A stretch of DNA of 40,783 bases from Candidatus Endobugula sp. (GCA_020628895.1 JAHDEM010000003.1:83565-124347), one strand, 5' to 3'; counted from the stretch's first letter, positions 1 to 8,034 are shown. A program made the numbers and translations. The notes: generated by a model not told the origin, from the letters alone.

Positions 1-422
1 AAATTATCTTAGATCAAATTGACCTATTCCCTTCAGAAATGCTTGAAGAAATGGTACATCCGTATTTCAATGACCCTAATTGTAATGATCTCTGGCAGGT
101 CTATGAGCATAATGAAGAGCCTATAGCCTTACTATATTGTGTTAAAGAACAACTTACTCAAGGGACTTGGAATGTCCTTGCGCTTGGCGTTGAGCCCGAG
201 TATCAGAGTCAAGGTATTGGTGAGCTACTTATGAATAATATTGAGCAAAATTTGCGGTATGAAAATCAAACAACGTTAATTGTTGAAACTTCTTCACTTC
301 CTGAATATGCTCGTTCAAGAAAATTTTATGAGCGTATTGGCTATCAAAAAGAAGCTGTAATAAGAGATTTTTGGTCTAAAGGAGATGGCAAAATAGTCTT
401 TTGGAAGAGCCTGAGTGAGTAA
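1..422 (+). CDS. GNAT family N-acetyltransferase, 5' end cut by window edge
   Basis: The reading frame is open from base 3 and runs through the ATG at 39 without a stop. The residues before that Met (ILDQIDLFPSE) look like the usual opening of a GNAT protein, and the ATG has no ribosome binding site, so the true start lies upstream of the window. The acetyl-CoA motif A is visible as VLALGVEPEYQSQGIGELLM, followed by the C-terminal ARSRKFYERIGYQKEA segment that closes the fold. The family moves an acetyl group from acetyl-CoA to an amine; the substrate here cannot be read from sequence. A perfect 9-bp hairpin follows the stop. Confidence 0.85.
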   Translation, partial: IILDQIDLFPSEMLEEMVHPYFNDPNCNDLWQVYEHNEEPIALLYCVKEQLTQGTWNVLALGVEPEYQSQGIGELLMNNIEQNLRYENQTTLIVETSSLPEYARSRKFYERIGYQKEAVIRDFWSKGDGKIVFWKSLSE

Positions 423-436
423 GTAGAAAAGGGACG

Positions 437-479
437 GAGGAGTTATTTTTTGTTCGACTCGTTGAAATTCTAACTCCTC
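437..479 (+). terminator. Hairpin after the GNAT gene, possible terminator
   Basis: GAGGAGTTA at 437-445 pairs perfectly with TAACTCCTC at 471-479, with a loop of about 25 bases that begins with six T. No T-run follows the right arm, so this is a weak intrinsic terminator or an mRNA-stabilising stem. Its arm polarity (GTTA first, TAAC last) is opposite to that of an integron attC site. Confidence 0.45.
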
Positions 480-517
480 TATCCTCTGGTGAAATATTTG
501 AATAAGAAAGGAAAATA

Positions 518-946
518 GTGGGTATAGTAAAGTTAGTACTTAAAAAATTATGTTTTGGATTTTTATATGGAACAGGGTTTACTGTTGGCGTATTTCTATC
601 AGCTCTGCTTATTGAGGCATACGTTTATGTTCCGATATTTTCGGACACTGAACATGGTAGTCAGAAGATAAAAGGTATCACTATTGATTCATCTAAGGCT
701 ATCGTAAAATCTCCTTATATTGACTTTATTGGTACTTTACGAAATGTAGGTAAAGAGACAGTAGAAGATACAACAGTAGTTGTTAATTTATTTGATAGAT
801 AAGGTAATTCTATCTATCAATGTAATAAGCTTTTGTCTGAAGCTATTCTACCGGATGATATAGCCCATTTTAAAGTAGATTGTTTCTTAATACCTAAAGA
901 AGTTTTCCGAGAATATAGTTCCTACGAAATTAAGTTGGAAAGCTAA
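518..946 (+). pseudogene. Membrane-anchored FxLYD-like protein broken by an in-frame stop
   Basis: A GTG start at 518 follows a good ribosome binding site (AAGAAAGGAAA). The first 94 codons give an N-terminal membrane segment (about residues 10-37) and the start of an extracytoplasmic beta domain ending VVVNLFDR. A TAA at 800-802 then stops translation. The same frame continues without another stop to 946, reading GNSIYQCNKLLSEAILPDD and then a segment ending SYEIKLES. That is what would be expected after FDR in an FxLYD-like domain (FD.xGN, a Pro-turn, a final strand). One nonsense change therefore seems to split a 142-codon gene. A sequencing error or a functional truncated product are alternatives. 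The family assignment is by pattern only. Confidence 0.7.
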
Positions 947-1010
947 ATATATAATTAGCTATTTGATATCATTGATCAACACAAAATAACCAACTGTTAG
1001 CTTAGTTATT

Positions 1011-1457
1011 ATGAAAAAAATACCAACAGAAAAAGAATGGTTTGGATACCAAAATGATATCGATGCTCGTTATGCCCATAAGATTTTTTATGGGAAAAGC
1101 AACGAAGAGATGCAAAGTGCGCTTCGTGATAATGTACTTGAGAGGGTGGATGAGATTCGTTTTATGCCAATAGGGGCTTTCCAATATTATATCTTTGGAT
1201 TGCGTGATTATGTGATAAGACAGAATTTTGGATATTATGATGCTTCTGATTCGGCGAGTTGTTTTCTCGGGCTCATTTTAGAAAAGCTGCAAAAGAGTCC
1301 AGAATATATATTACCTGTAATACCAGAGTTAATGGCGGACATAGAATTTGTGGTGAGCAATCAAGACATCTATGAGGCTGATGAAGAGATTTACGGTGAT
1401 TTTAAAAACTTATATCAACAAATAGTCATGCTGGTGAATAGAAATAGTTATCAATAG
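1011..1457 (+). CDS. Unrecognised acidic 148-residue protein
   Basis: I do not recognise the family. The product is a soluble, mostly helical, acidic protein with no signal peptide or membrane segment. Its aromatic-rich middle (RFMPIGAFQYYIFGLRDYVI) and acidic C-terminal third look like a real folded protein. The ribosome binding site before the ATG is weak. It sits in the same-strand run of small accessory genes, 64 bases after the broken 518-946 gene. Small acidic proteins of this sort are often immunity or housekeeping orphans, but nothing here supports a specific role. Confidence 0.6.
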   Translation: MKKIPTEKEWFGYQNDIDARYAHKIFYGKSNEEMQSALRDNVLERVDEIRFMPIGAFQYYIFGLRDYVIRQNFGYYDASDSASCFLGLILEKLQKSPEYILPVIPELMADIEFVVSNQDIYEADEEIYGDFKNLYQQIVMLVNRNSYQ

Positions 1458-1520
1458 TCGATGTATTTTTAGGTCGACCATTTTTTGTGTTTTAAATTTT
1501 TTAAAGAGAGGTTTCACGCA

Positions 1521-1736
1521 GTGTTGTTCTTTCCCATTCAGCAAGAATTGGATTGTATTAGTGATGATGGTCGTATTTTGGGAAAGATCAAGTTTGATCA
1601 TGCTAAAGGTGGGCATATATTCATAGCCGCTAATGAGTCAATAATATTATCTGATTCCGAAGGGGCAATCATTGCCGACAGGTTATTAGGACTTGATTTA
1701 GGTAAATACACAATATCAATGCAGGATGATGATTAA
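1521..1736 (+). CDS. Small hypothetical protein, 71 residues, GTG start
   Basis: I chose the GTG at 1521 because AGAGAGG at 1505-1511 lies 9 bases upstream. An in-frame TTG at 1485 has no such site. The product (beginning MLFFPIQQELDC) is a small, probably beta-rich protein with DDGRILGKI and a later glycine-rich turn (HAKGGHIFIA). It has no membrane segment. Its stop codon overlaps the beginning of the next reading frame, so the two genes are probably translationally coupled. Family unknown. Confidence 0.5.
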   Translation: MLFFPIQQELDCISDDGRILGKIKFDHAKGGHIFIAANESIILSDSEGAIIADRLLGLDLGKYTISMQDDD

Positions 1737-1737
1737 A

Positions 1738-2115
1738 ATGAGTACGATCATCGGTACACAATATGTTTTAGCCGTACCTGATCTTAAAAGGTCGGTAAAG
1801 TTCTACGTTGAAGAACTAGGCTGTGAAGTGTATAGCGAACCACCGGGCTGGGCCTTTCTAAGACGGGAGTCTTTTTGTCTTATGCTCGGAGAATGTTCGC
1901 AGGCAATAGATCCTACACAGCTAGGCGATCACGCTTATTTCGCTTATGTGAATACTGCTGATGCTGAGTCGTTGTATCAAGAAATTCTGTCAAAGTCTGT
2001 CACCATTAGGAAACACCTTAAAGCAGAACCTTGGGGTATGAAAGAATTTGCTATCGAAACGGTTGATGGTCATAGAATGATGTTTGGCGAGCAGATTCAG
2101 GATCCCAGTATATAG
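1738..2115 (+). CDS. VOC (glyoxalase/bleomycin-resistance fold) protein
   Basis: A 125-residue single-domain VOC protein. The N-terminal half has the diagnostic VPDLKRSVKFYVEELGCEV (strand, helix, FY..LG). The C-terminal half has KEFAIETVDGHRMMFGE, corresponding to the usual D.DG....F. end. The ATG at 1738 has AGGA at 1723-1726; an ATG at 1726 would add four residues. The gene starts immediately at the end of the preceding small ORF. VOC proteins may bind metals and act as lyases, dioxygenases or drug-binding proteins. The substrate is not readable here. Confidence 0.8.
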   Translation: MSTIIGTQYVLAVPDLKRSVKFYVEELGCEVYSEPPGWAFLRRESFCLMLGECSQAIDPTQLGDHAYFAYVNTADAESLYQEILSKSVTIRKHLKAEPWGMKEFAIETVDGHRMMFGEQIQDPSI

Positions 2116-2129
2116 TTTGGTCTTATATT

Positions 2130-2570
2130 ATGAATATTCGAGAGCTGATAAAAGAAGATACAGACCAATGGGCAGCGATGAGAACAGCACTTTGGCCGGA
2201 TTGCAAAGATGACTTTGTTGCAGAAATTAATGATTATTTTAAAGGTTGCTCAACAAGTATTACCAATGTATTTGTCATTGAATTAGGTGGAGCGCTTATT
2301 GGTTTTTTAGAACTGAATATTAGAGCCTATGCCGAGGGGAGTCGCAACAGCAAGGTGCCTTATGTTGAGGGATGGTATATTGCACCAGAATATCAAGGGC
2401 AAGGGTACGGTAAAGCGTTAATGCATCATGTGGAAAAATGGGTAAGTTCTCAAGGCTTTTCTGAACTTGCTAGTGACGCAGAGGTGACGAACGAGCGAAG
2501 TATTACCGTGCACAAATATTTAGGTTTTGAGGAGACGGATAGAATTGTCTGTTTTTTAAAAAAGATATAA
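2130..2570 (+). CDS. AAC(6')-like aminoglycoside N-acetyltransferase family
   Basis: A 146-residue GNAT protein. Its pattern follows the chromosomal AAC(6')-I group of Acinetobacter and Salmonella rather than general GNATs: an MRTALWPD segment near the N-terminus, a V.YVEGWYI strand, the acetyl-CoA loop APEYQGQGYGKALM, an ELASDAEVTNERSI segment, and the ending HKYLGFEETDRIVCFLKK. Known members acetylate the 6'-amino group of aminoglycosides; environmental relatives may have other substrates. The gene lies 14 bases after one VOC gene and 61 before another, all on the same strand. Activity against any drug is inference from family resemblance. Confidence 0.75.
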   Translation: MNIRELIKEDTDQWAAMRTALWPDCKDDFVAEINDYFKGCSTSITNVFVIELGGALIGFLELNIRAYAEGSRNSKVPYVEGWYIAPEYQGQGYGKALMHHVEKWVSSQGFSELASDAEVTNERSITVHKYLGFEETDRIVCFLKKI

Positions 2571-2631
2571 TGTCATCACAGTTGAGCGGTAAAAAGTTAA
2601 TTACCCTTATTTAGAAAACAGAGCGGTCAAT

Positions 2632-3003
2632 ATGACAGTGGGTTCACAAGCAGAGCTTAAAGCACAGTTAGCCGTTGAGATTTTTGTTAGCAACCTCAAA
2701 GAGTCACTAGCCTTTTATCGGGCAATTGGTTTTATGGTTGAACGCAGCTCACAGACGTTTGCTGTTGTTCGTTGGCAAGAGAGTTATTTATTTTTAGATG
2801 AGAGAAAAGAATATTCCTCTTTTTCTGATTTGCCTGCAGCAAATGTACGAGTCGTTGTTGATAATATTGAAGAAATATGGCGATTGGTGCAAAGTCGAGG
2901 GTTGATTGTAAATACACCTTTAATGACCCAATCATATGGGCTGCGTGATTTTACTATTCTCGATCCTGATGGATTTGGTATCCGCTTTGCAGAAATAATC
3001 TAA
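2632..3003 (+). CDS. VOC / bleomycin-resistance-like protein
   Basis: A 123-residue VOC-fold protein. The N-terminal module has AVEIFVSNLKESLAFYRAIGF and the C-terminal module ends LRDFTILDPDGFGIRFAEII, the standard D.DG..I.F.. closing strand. The layout (short first strand, central VRWQESYLFLDE, then VRVVVDNIEEIW) is close to small bleomycin-resistance-like proteins, which bind drugs as dimers. No metal-ligand set can be assigned with confidence. It is the last gene of the same-strand accessory run and converges on the diguanylate cyclase gene 35 bases away. Confidence 0.75.
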   Translation: MTVGSQAELKAQLAVEIFVSNLKESLAFYRAIGFMVERSSQTFAVVRWQESYLFLDERKEYSSFSDLPAANVRVVVDNIEEIWRLVQSRGLIVNTPLMTQSYGLRDFTILDPDGFGIRFAEII

Positions 3004-3038
3004 TGTATTCATCAAAATTTAACAGATCTATCAACACC

Positions 3039-4793
3039 TTATCCCAAACAGCATTGGTTGCGGCCATTTTCCTTTGCGTCGTATAGTGCCTTATCTGCTC
3101 GTTCAAACACATCCTCTGCCGTATCGCCTTCTGTAAATTCTGCAATGCCTATGGACACAGTCACGGTGAAGCTGGTGCCTTGCTTTTTCATATGTGTTTT
3201 TGATAAACGCTCCCGCGTGCGATTGAGCATAGTCAGTGCATCTTCGGCAGAGGTTTCTGGTAGGAGAATCACAAATTCTTCTCCACCAAAACGGGCAATA
3301 AAATCCACCTCGCGTAGGCGCTGGGCAACCGATGTTGATACTGCTTTAAGGACTTTGTCGCCAGTGTGGTGCCCATAGTTGTCATTAATTTTTTTAAAGA
3401 AGTCGATGTCTAATACGGCAAGGCATAGTGGGTGCTGGTAGCGTTGCCAACGCAGCATTTCATTATGTACTCTTTCGCTGTAGGCTTCTCGGTTGGGAAG
3501 CCCAGTTAATTTATCGGTAATGGCTCGTATTTTTTCTTTTTCCAGTTGTTCTCGAATATCACTATCCTGTGCTTCCATTCGTTGTACGCGTTCTATCAAT
3601 GCACCCAATTGCGCAGATAGAGACTCCTCTTGTGTGGGTTCTGGTGGTTTAGATTCTTTTAATGCGTTTTGAATAGATTGTACTTGCGCGTTAACCGCTG
3701 TTTTAAGTTGGTCGATATCCTGATGTTCATCTAATGCTTGTTGGATAGTATTCATACCCTCGTTCACATTACCGTAAAGTTGCTGGTTGGCCGAGCGTTG
3801 TTGTTCTTCTGACTCGATAGCTAAACCAAGAGCATGTGTGATATCGCTAAGTTCTGCATAAACATTTTTCAGGTAGAGGCGGTAATTATCATCTGAACCA
3901 ATGGCCGACTGAATAACAAAATCGCGAATATCCTCGAGTGTTGGAGCCAGTTCGTACCAGTTGAGTCCTCGCTCAATACGCTCGCGTGCTTTAGCGGCCT
4001 TCTGCTCGATGCAGGGAACCACGGGAAAATGATCCATAATTTCTGTGAGGATAATGGTGACGCGGTCGGATATTCGGGAGAATGCAGGTTCATGTCTAGG
4101 ACGGTCGTGAACAGCTTCTGGGATAGTTCTTTGTCGATGTCTTGGAGCAGGTTCTTCGGAGCTCTCATCGACTATCTGGCCAACCAGTTCACCAGTAATG
4201 GTTTCTTCGTCGGGCACTTCTTCCCATTGATTATCGTCATGGCTAACTAATTCAGGTTCTGAAGCTGTTGTTTGTTCTGTATCGTCTTTTTTAAATAAAC
4301 GATTAAGGAGCCCGCCGGCGCTTTTATTCGGTTGGCTGTTGATCGCTTGTGTCTGTAAAGTGGCTAAGTCCTCTAACAGTCGTTTGAGTGTGCCAGGTAA
4401 TAATTCACCCTTGGGAATGCCCTTCTTGTAGCGTTTAACTGCAGGTTTAATTTCAGAGGTATCACTGAGCTTAGGTAATTGGCTAGCGAGTGCGGATAGG
4501 TTTTTGCTAACGTCTTTCCATTGGGTTTGTCTACGGTTTTCGGCCTCTTCAGTGATACGTTCAAGAGACTTAAGCATGCGGTCAAAGCCACCAACATCAT
4601 TATTTTTTAAGCTCGCTCTGATGGCAGATAAGCGTTCATCAACGTCTTTGTCGTAGCCTTCGGCCGCATGGCTTAAGGCCATGACTGCGCGATGCAAAAT
4701 AACTTGTTGCGCATTTAAGGTTTTTTCTATTTGTTCTTGCTGAGCGAGGGATTGTCGATATTTTTCGCGCCAGCGGTTGTCTTCAGAGGGCAT
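3039..4793 (-). CDS. dgcH: Diguanylate cyclase (GGDEF), DgcH-like
   Basis: A 584-residue soluble protein. Residues 1-60 (RWREKYRQSLAQQEQIEKTL and onward) begin a coiled-coil-rich regulatory region, and a basic-proline/acidic linker lies near 165-230. The C-terminal GGDEF domain (about 425-584) carries the active-site motif GGEEF at 503-507, and RxxD at 494-497 exactly five residues before it. It should therefore make cyclic-di-GMP from two GTP and be feedback-inhibited through the I-site. The neighbourhood (dsbA, cytochrome c4, engB) is that of P. aeruginosa PA5487/DgcH, whose N-terminus looks alike. The signal sensed is unknown. c-di-GMP would connect it functionally with the pilus genes later in the window. 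Confidence 0.88.
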   Translation of the reverse strand: MPSEDNRWREKYRQSLAQQEQIEKTLNAQQVILHRAVMALSHAAEGYDKDVDERLSAIRASLKNNDVGGFDRMLKSLERITEEAENRRQTQWKDVSKNLSALASQLPKLSDTSEIKPAVKRYKKGIPKGELLPGTLKRLLEDLATLQTQAINSQPNKSAGGLLNRLFKKDDTEQTTASEPELVSHDDNQWEEVPDEETITGELVGQIVDESSEEPAPRHRQRTIPEAVHDRPRHEPAFSRISDRVTIILTEIMDHFPVVPCIEQKAAKARERIERGLNWYELAPTLEDIRDFVIQSAIGSDDNYRLYLKNVYAELSDITHALGLAIESEEQQRSANQQLYGNVNEGMNTIQQALDEHQDIDQLKTAVNAQVQSIQNALKESKPPEPTQEESLSAQLGALIERVQRMEAQDSDIREQLEKEKIRAITDKLTGLPNREAYSERVHNEMLRWQRYQHPLCLAVLDIDFFKKINDNYGHHTGDKVLKAVSTSVAQRLREVDFIARFGGEEFVILLPETSAEDALTMLNRTRERLSKTHMKKQGTSFTVTVSIGIAEFTEGDTAEDVFERADKALYDAKENGRNQCCLG

Positions 4794-4903
4794 CTAAGCA
4801 TCCACTATCTATGCAGTAATAGCTAAAAATATGTCCTTTTAGTATAGACGGGTATTGAAGATCCGCAGTGAAGAGGAGGAAATAAAGTGACGCTTTGAGG
4901 TGG

Positions 4904-4939
4904 GTTGCTTATAGAACAAATTTTTGCTCTATAAGCAAC
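4904..4939. repeat. Perfect 12-bp inverted repeat between dsbA and dgcH
   Basis: GTTGCTTATAGA at 4904-4915 is exactly complementary to TCTATAAGCAAC at 4928-4939 around a 12-base loop. It lies 52 bases beyond the dsbA stop, in the dsbA 3' untranslated region, and upstream of dgcH. There is no T-run on either side, so it may be a Rho-assisted terminator, an mRNA-stabilising hairpin, or an operator for dgcH. Confidence 0.6.
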
Positions 4940-4991
4940 ATAAGTGATGCCGCATTAATATCGGCTAATTTCTGTACAGATAAGATTTGAG

Positions 4992-5639
4992 TTATTTCAA
5001 TGCAAGGCGCTCTTTTTCCACTAAAAAGCTGGCCACTCTAAGAATTTCAGCTTGCGACCCAACCATACGCCCCGAAATACGATATTTGCCGTTAACAATG
5101 ACTTCAGGAGTCCCTGCAATACCAAACGCGCGGGCGCGAGCATTCGCTTGCTGAACCTGTGACTTTACGCCAAATGAATCGAATGTTTTATCGAAGTCTT
5201 CTTGGCTAACACCGTGTTTTTCGAAAAGTTCATAGATTTCTTTTGGAGAGACGAGCTTTTTTCTCTCAATATGCATAGCGTCAAAGACTTCTTTATGCAT
5301 TTTGTCTTCTAAGCGGAAAGCTTTAGTTGTATAAAAAATGTGCGCATGCACGATCATTGGTTTGTTCCAAATGGCAGGAGAGTGATCAACAGCAACATCT
5401 TCTGCTTGCTGCTTCTTCCACGTTTCGAATGCCGGACGAAATTGATTACAGTGTGGGCAGCCATACCAAAATATTTCGGTAACTGTCACCTTATCTGAAG
5501 AAGGGGTTTTAGGGTTGGCCACCAGTTGATAGTGTTGGCCTTGAATATACTTTTCTTGGGCTTGTGCAGGGCTCACTGCAACTATCAAAGCGGTTAATAA
5601 TGCCGCTGCTATTAGTCCAAAAGCGGGAATCGCTCGCAT
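4992..5639 (-). CDS. dsbA: Thiol:disulfide interchange protein DsbA
   Basis: A periplasmic dithiol oxidase that introduces disulfides into exported proteins, including pilus components. The signal peptide covers about residues 1-27 (ending SPAQA). The mature thioredoxin fold has the redox-active pair C61-P-H-C64 in FWYGCPHCNQF, the classical DsbA dipeptide, and the cis-proline loop GTPEVIVNGKY with P178. The total of 215 residues is usual. The start has a GGAG ribosome binding site (seen as the complement of tctcct at 5645-5650). As in Pseudomonas, it lies next to cytochrome c4 and the dgcH-like gene. Confidence 0.95.
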   Translation of the reverse strand: MRAIPAFGLIAAALLTALIVAVSPAQAQEKYIQGQHYQLVANPKTPSSDKVTVTEIFWYGCPHCNQFRPAFETWKKQQAEDVAVDHSPAIWNKPMIVHAHIFYTTKAFRLEDKMHKEVFDAMHIERKKLVSPKEIYELFEKHGVSQEDFDKTFDSFGVKSQVQQANARARAFGIAGTPEVIVNGKYRISGRMVGSQAEILRVASFLVEKERLALK

Positions 5640-5955
5640 AATGTATCTCCTATAGATTACGTCGTTGTAGAGTACCTAGCGAAAAGCGATCAGTGTAAGC
5701 TGCCTTGCTTACTGCTTTTCAAGGTTACCATACCTATTTTATTGATGATTAAATATTTGTTCTTCGCGTGTCTTTGACACACCATTAAAACTAAGTTCCA
5801 TTATCCATAAAACCATGGTCAAGAAAAACAACCTGCTCTTATATAAATGCCGTTGGTCGGATGTTAATGGGTAAATATCGGCACATAAAAAAAGCGACCT
5901 ATATAAAGTCGCTTTTATTTATACGTGTTGGCAACTGAACAGGTGCTGAATCAGA
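5640..5955. other. Intergenic region between cytochrome c4 and dsbA
   Basis: These 316 bases hold no gene. The half next to dsbA should contain its promoter, but I see no convincing -35/-10 pair. A short palindrome GTGTC-TTT-GACAC at 5768-5780 could be an operator. A bulged stem lies at about 5692-5720 (GTAAGC / GCTTAC). The c4 terminator at 5887-5920 occupies the other end. Confidence 0.5.
5887..5920 (-). terminator. Rho-independent terminator after cytochrome c4
   Basis: On the minus strand the stem GCGAC / GTCGC, extended by A/T pairs, encloses a 9-base loop and is followed by seven T. It sits 36 bases past the cytochrome c4 stop. The plus strand also ends in a T-rich run, so it may stop transcription from both sides. 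Confidence 0.8.
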
Positions 5956-6615
5956 TTAATTGAGACCGCTAATATAATTAGCAACCGCATCAATCTCTGC
6001 ATCGGTCATGTACTCTGCAACTGTTCGCATGGTCTTAGAGTCGCCGTCGTTGGTGCGCTCACCGTTGCGGAAACTGCGCAATTGCGCCGCAATGTATTCT
6101 GCATACTGACCACTTAAACGAGGATAGCCAGCAGGGTCATTGCCTAGACCGCGTGGTGAATGGCAGCCAGTACACGATGGTGTGCCTGCTTCTTGGTTGC
6201 CTGCACGGAAAATCTTCTCTCCTAGTTTTAAGGCATCGACCTCAATTCCCGCATTCACTTTAACGGTCATTTCCTTAGCACCAGAGAGTTGCATAGTCTG
6301 ACTATTAAAATAGGCAGCCAGGTTTTTCAGATCTTGGTCGCTTTTATCATCCAATTGTCCTGCCATTTGGGCAACAGGGCGAGCGCCAGATTGAATATCT
6401 CTTAATTGCTTAGTGAGGTATTTTTCCCCTAATCCGGCAATCTTAGGAAATGATGGAGCAGGGCTGTTGCCGTCAGCTCCGTGGCAACCTGCGCAGGTCG
6501 CGGCTATTTCTTCCCCTGCTTTTGGGTCACCGCCATCACTGTCGCTAGCCATTGCTATATGGGAGAGTGAAAATGTGATTGCCGCGATGGTTAACAACTT
6601 GTTTTTATTGATCAT
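5956..6615 (-). CDS. cc4: Dihaem cytochrome c4
   Basis: A periplasmic electron-transfer protein, typically donating electrons to haem-copper oxidases (cbb3 type in Pseudomonas). The signal peptide ends near residue 23 (HIAMA). Two homologous class I haem domains follow, with CAGCH at 41-45 and CTGCH at 148-152. The distal methionine ligands are probably those near AQMAGQL (about residue 84) and in TMRTVAEYMTD near the C-terminus. The length of 219 residues fits the family. It diverges from engB with 138 bases between the genes, as in Pseudomonas. Haem attachment would require the Ccm system, which is not in this window. Confidence 0.93.
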   Translation of the reverse strand: MINKNKLLTIAAITFSLSHIAMASDSDGGDPKAGEEIAATCAGCHGADGNSPAPSFPKIAGLGEKYLTKQLRDIQSGARPVAQMAGQLDDKSDQDLKNLAAYFNSQTMQLSGAKEMTVKVNAGIEVDALKLGEKIFRAGNQEAGTPSCTGCHSPRGLGNDPAGYPRLSGQYAEYIAAQLRSFRNGERTNDGDSKTMRTVAEYMTDAEIDAVANYISGLN

Positions 6616-6689
6616 TTAATAAGCCCGTCGTTTCAGTTTCTTGTGAATTTCTGCTCGCTTAATATTAGCAGAAAGATACAATAGATTCA

Positions 6690-6719
6690 TTGGAGTCGTC
6701 TTAGGGCGACGATTATATA
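6690..6719 (+). promoter_or_regulatory. Candidate sigma-70 promoter for engB
   Basis: TTGGAG at 6690-6695 and TATATA at 6714-6719 are separated by 18 bases, and the start codon of engB lies 35 bases further on. A small 5-bp inverted repeat (TCGTC / GACGA) sits in the spacer and could bind a regulator. This is a match by eye only. Confidence 0.4.
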
Positions 6720-6753
6720 CTAACCCTTAATGACACACCATTTTTGAGGTTTT

Positions 6754-7374
6754 ATGTCACGTCAAAATCCTTATCAAAAAGCCGTATTTTTACAAAGTGC
6801 AGCTAAATTAAGCCAATGCCCTACATCGGTTGTTGCCGAGGTTGCCTTTGCAGGACGTTCTAACGCAGGGAAATCCAGTGCAATTAACACGCTCACCGAT
6901 AATAAAAAGTTGGCTCGCACCAGTAAAACTCCTGGTCGCACTCAACTGATTAACTATTTTAGTATAGATGATGAAAATAGCTTAGTAGATCTACCTGGCT
7001 ATGGGTACGCTAAAGTGCCGATTGCGATGAAGCGTGAGTGGGATAAGAACTTATCAGAGTATTTGCAAAACCGAGATGCTTTACGGGGGTTAATTCTCTT
7101 GATGGATATTCGCCACCCCTTCCAAGAGTTCGATACGATGATGCTCAATTGGGCGATGGACGGCGAAATGCCTGTACATATTTTGCTCACTAAATCAGAT
7201 AAGCTCAAACGAGGCGCTGCTAAAAGTACATTGTTAGCGGTAGAAAAGCATCTAAAAGAGTCAAAAGTCGATGATTTAGTGTCTGCGCAGTTGTTTTCTT
7301 CTTTAAAAAATGAGGGAGTGACGCAATTGGTAGGTGTGTTAGATAACTTTTTTGCCCTCAATGAGCAAGAATAG
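6754..7374 (+). CDS. engB: Ribosome biogenesis GTPase EngB (YihA/YsxC)
   Basis: An essential GTPase of 206 residues that assists assembly of the large ribosomal subunit. The G1 loop GRSNAGKSS begins at 34, DLPGYGYA (G3) at 79 and TKSD (G4) at 146-149. The N-terminus [12 protein letters not shown] and the switch region [14 protein letters not shown] are highly typical. The start is fixed by the family's usual N-terminus and a nearby GAGG (aggtttt ATG). It is divergent from cytochrome c4 and appears monocistronic. A weak 6-bp stem at 7452-7470 may end its transcript. Confidence 0.96.
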   Translation: MSRQNPYQKAVFLQSAAKLSQCPTSVVAEVAFAGRSNAGKSSAINTLTDNKKLARTSKTPGRTQLINYFSIDDENSLVDLPGYGYAKVPIAMKREWDKNLSEYLQNRDALRGLILLMDIRHPFQEFDTMMLNWAMDGEMPVHILLTKSDKLKRGAAKSTLLAVEKHLKESKVDDLVSAQLFSSLKNEGVTQLVGVLDNFFALNEQE

Positions 7375-7584
7375 CTATCCGATATGAAGGTAAGATGATT
7401 TGTTGTGTTTAAAATAATGTGTTTTGTGTCACAATAGAGCCCCATGATGAATGGCTATTGCTTTTAGCCAGCCTAATCATAATGACAAACACGTAAATCT
7501 CATGTTGTACGACTTTGGTGAGTAACAGGGTATCAGGATGATTTTTAGTGATTTTTAAGAATAGTATTAAGGAGAAATGATTCA

Positions 7585-7980
7585 ATGAAGTTAAAAAGCA
7601 GTATTACTAGTCTACTAGCGTTCGGTGTTGTGGCCACTTTATCGGGTTGCGCGACCATCACGAACGACTCTCATATTCCCATTGCGTTTAGTTTTTCAGA
7701 TGGTTCATCTGGAGAGTGTACCTTTAAAAATAAACGCGGTTTGTGGCAGTCAGAAATTCCGACTCCAGGTGTCATGATTCGCAGATCGGATGATATCTTG
7801 GTTTATGAATGCGAAACGGAAGATGGTAGAGAAGCCGTAGGCTCGGTGAAAAGTGAAATTGAAAGTGGGAAAATGGCGGCTAGTGTCATTTTTTGGGACT
7901 TCGGTATTACCGATTCTATTACTGATAAGCACCGCACTTATCAAGGTAATGTGGTTATACCAGTAGAATCGAAAGAATAA
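7585..7980 (+). CDS. Small outer-membrane-type lipoprotein
   Basis: A 131-residue predicted lipoprotein with a lysine-start signal peptide and lipobox LSGC, giving lipidated Cys22. Residues +2/+3 are Ala-Thr, with no Asp at +2, so outer-membrane sorting is expected. The mature part starts ATITNDSHIPIAFSFSDG and contains two further Cys (GECTFKN and VYECETE) that could form a disulfide. It ends with a short conserved-looking FWDFGITDSITDKHRTYQG. This is the pattern of small lipoproteins with a PEGA-like beta fold, but no function is known to me. The ribosome binding site AAGGAG is strong. The gene is alone between engB and a convergent operon. Confidence 0.75.
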   Translation: MKLKSSITSLLAFGVVATLSGCATITNDSHIPIAFSFSDGSSGECTFKNKRGLWQSEIPTPGVMIRRSDDILVYECETEDGREAVGSVKSEIESGKMAASVIFWDFGITDSITDKHRTYQGNVVIPVESKE

Positions 7981-7986
7981 GAACGA

Positions 7987-8025
7987 AAGTAGCGGTGAAA
8001 TCGAACATGATCTTAGCCGCTACTT
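7987..8025. terminator. Hairpin between convergent lipoprotein and TSUP genes
   Basis: AAGTAGCGG at 7987-7995 pairs perfectly with CCGCTACTT at 8017-8025. It lies between two converging genes, where a bidirectional terminator is expected. The T-run is poor, so termination may be Rho-assisted. Confidence 0.5.
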
Positions 8026-8034
8026 ATTAACACT

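Noticed and set aside
1-3003. Integron cassette array
   Set aside because: The gene types fit, but gaps such as 14 bases between the 1738 and 2130 genes cannot hold attC sites. I see no RYYYAAC...GTTRRRY pairs, and the 437-479 hairpin has the opposite arm polarity.
3058-3378. Plus-strand frame of 106 codons inside dgcH
   Set aside because: It is the complement of the GGDEF domain, whose motifs are clear on the minus strand.
6999-7445. 148-codon minus-strand frame opposite engB
   Set aside because: It is antisense to the essential, well-conserved engB gene and shows no domain or plausible start signal.
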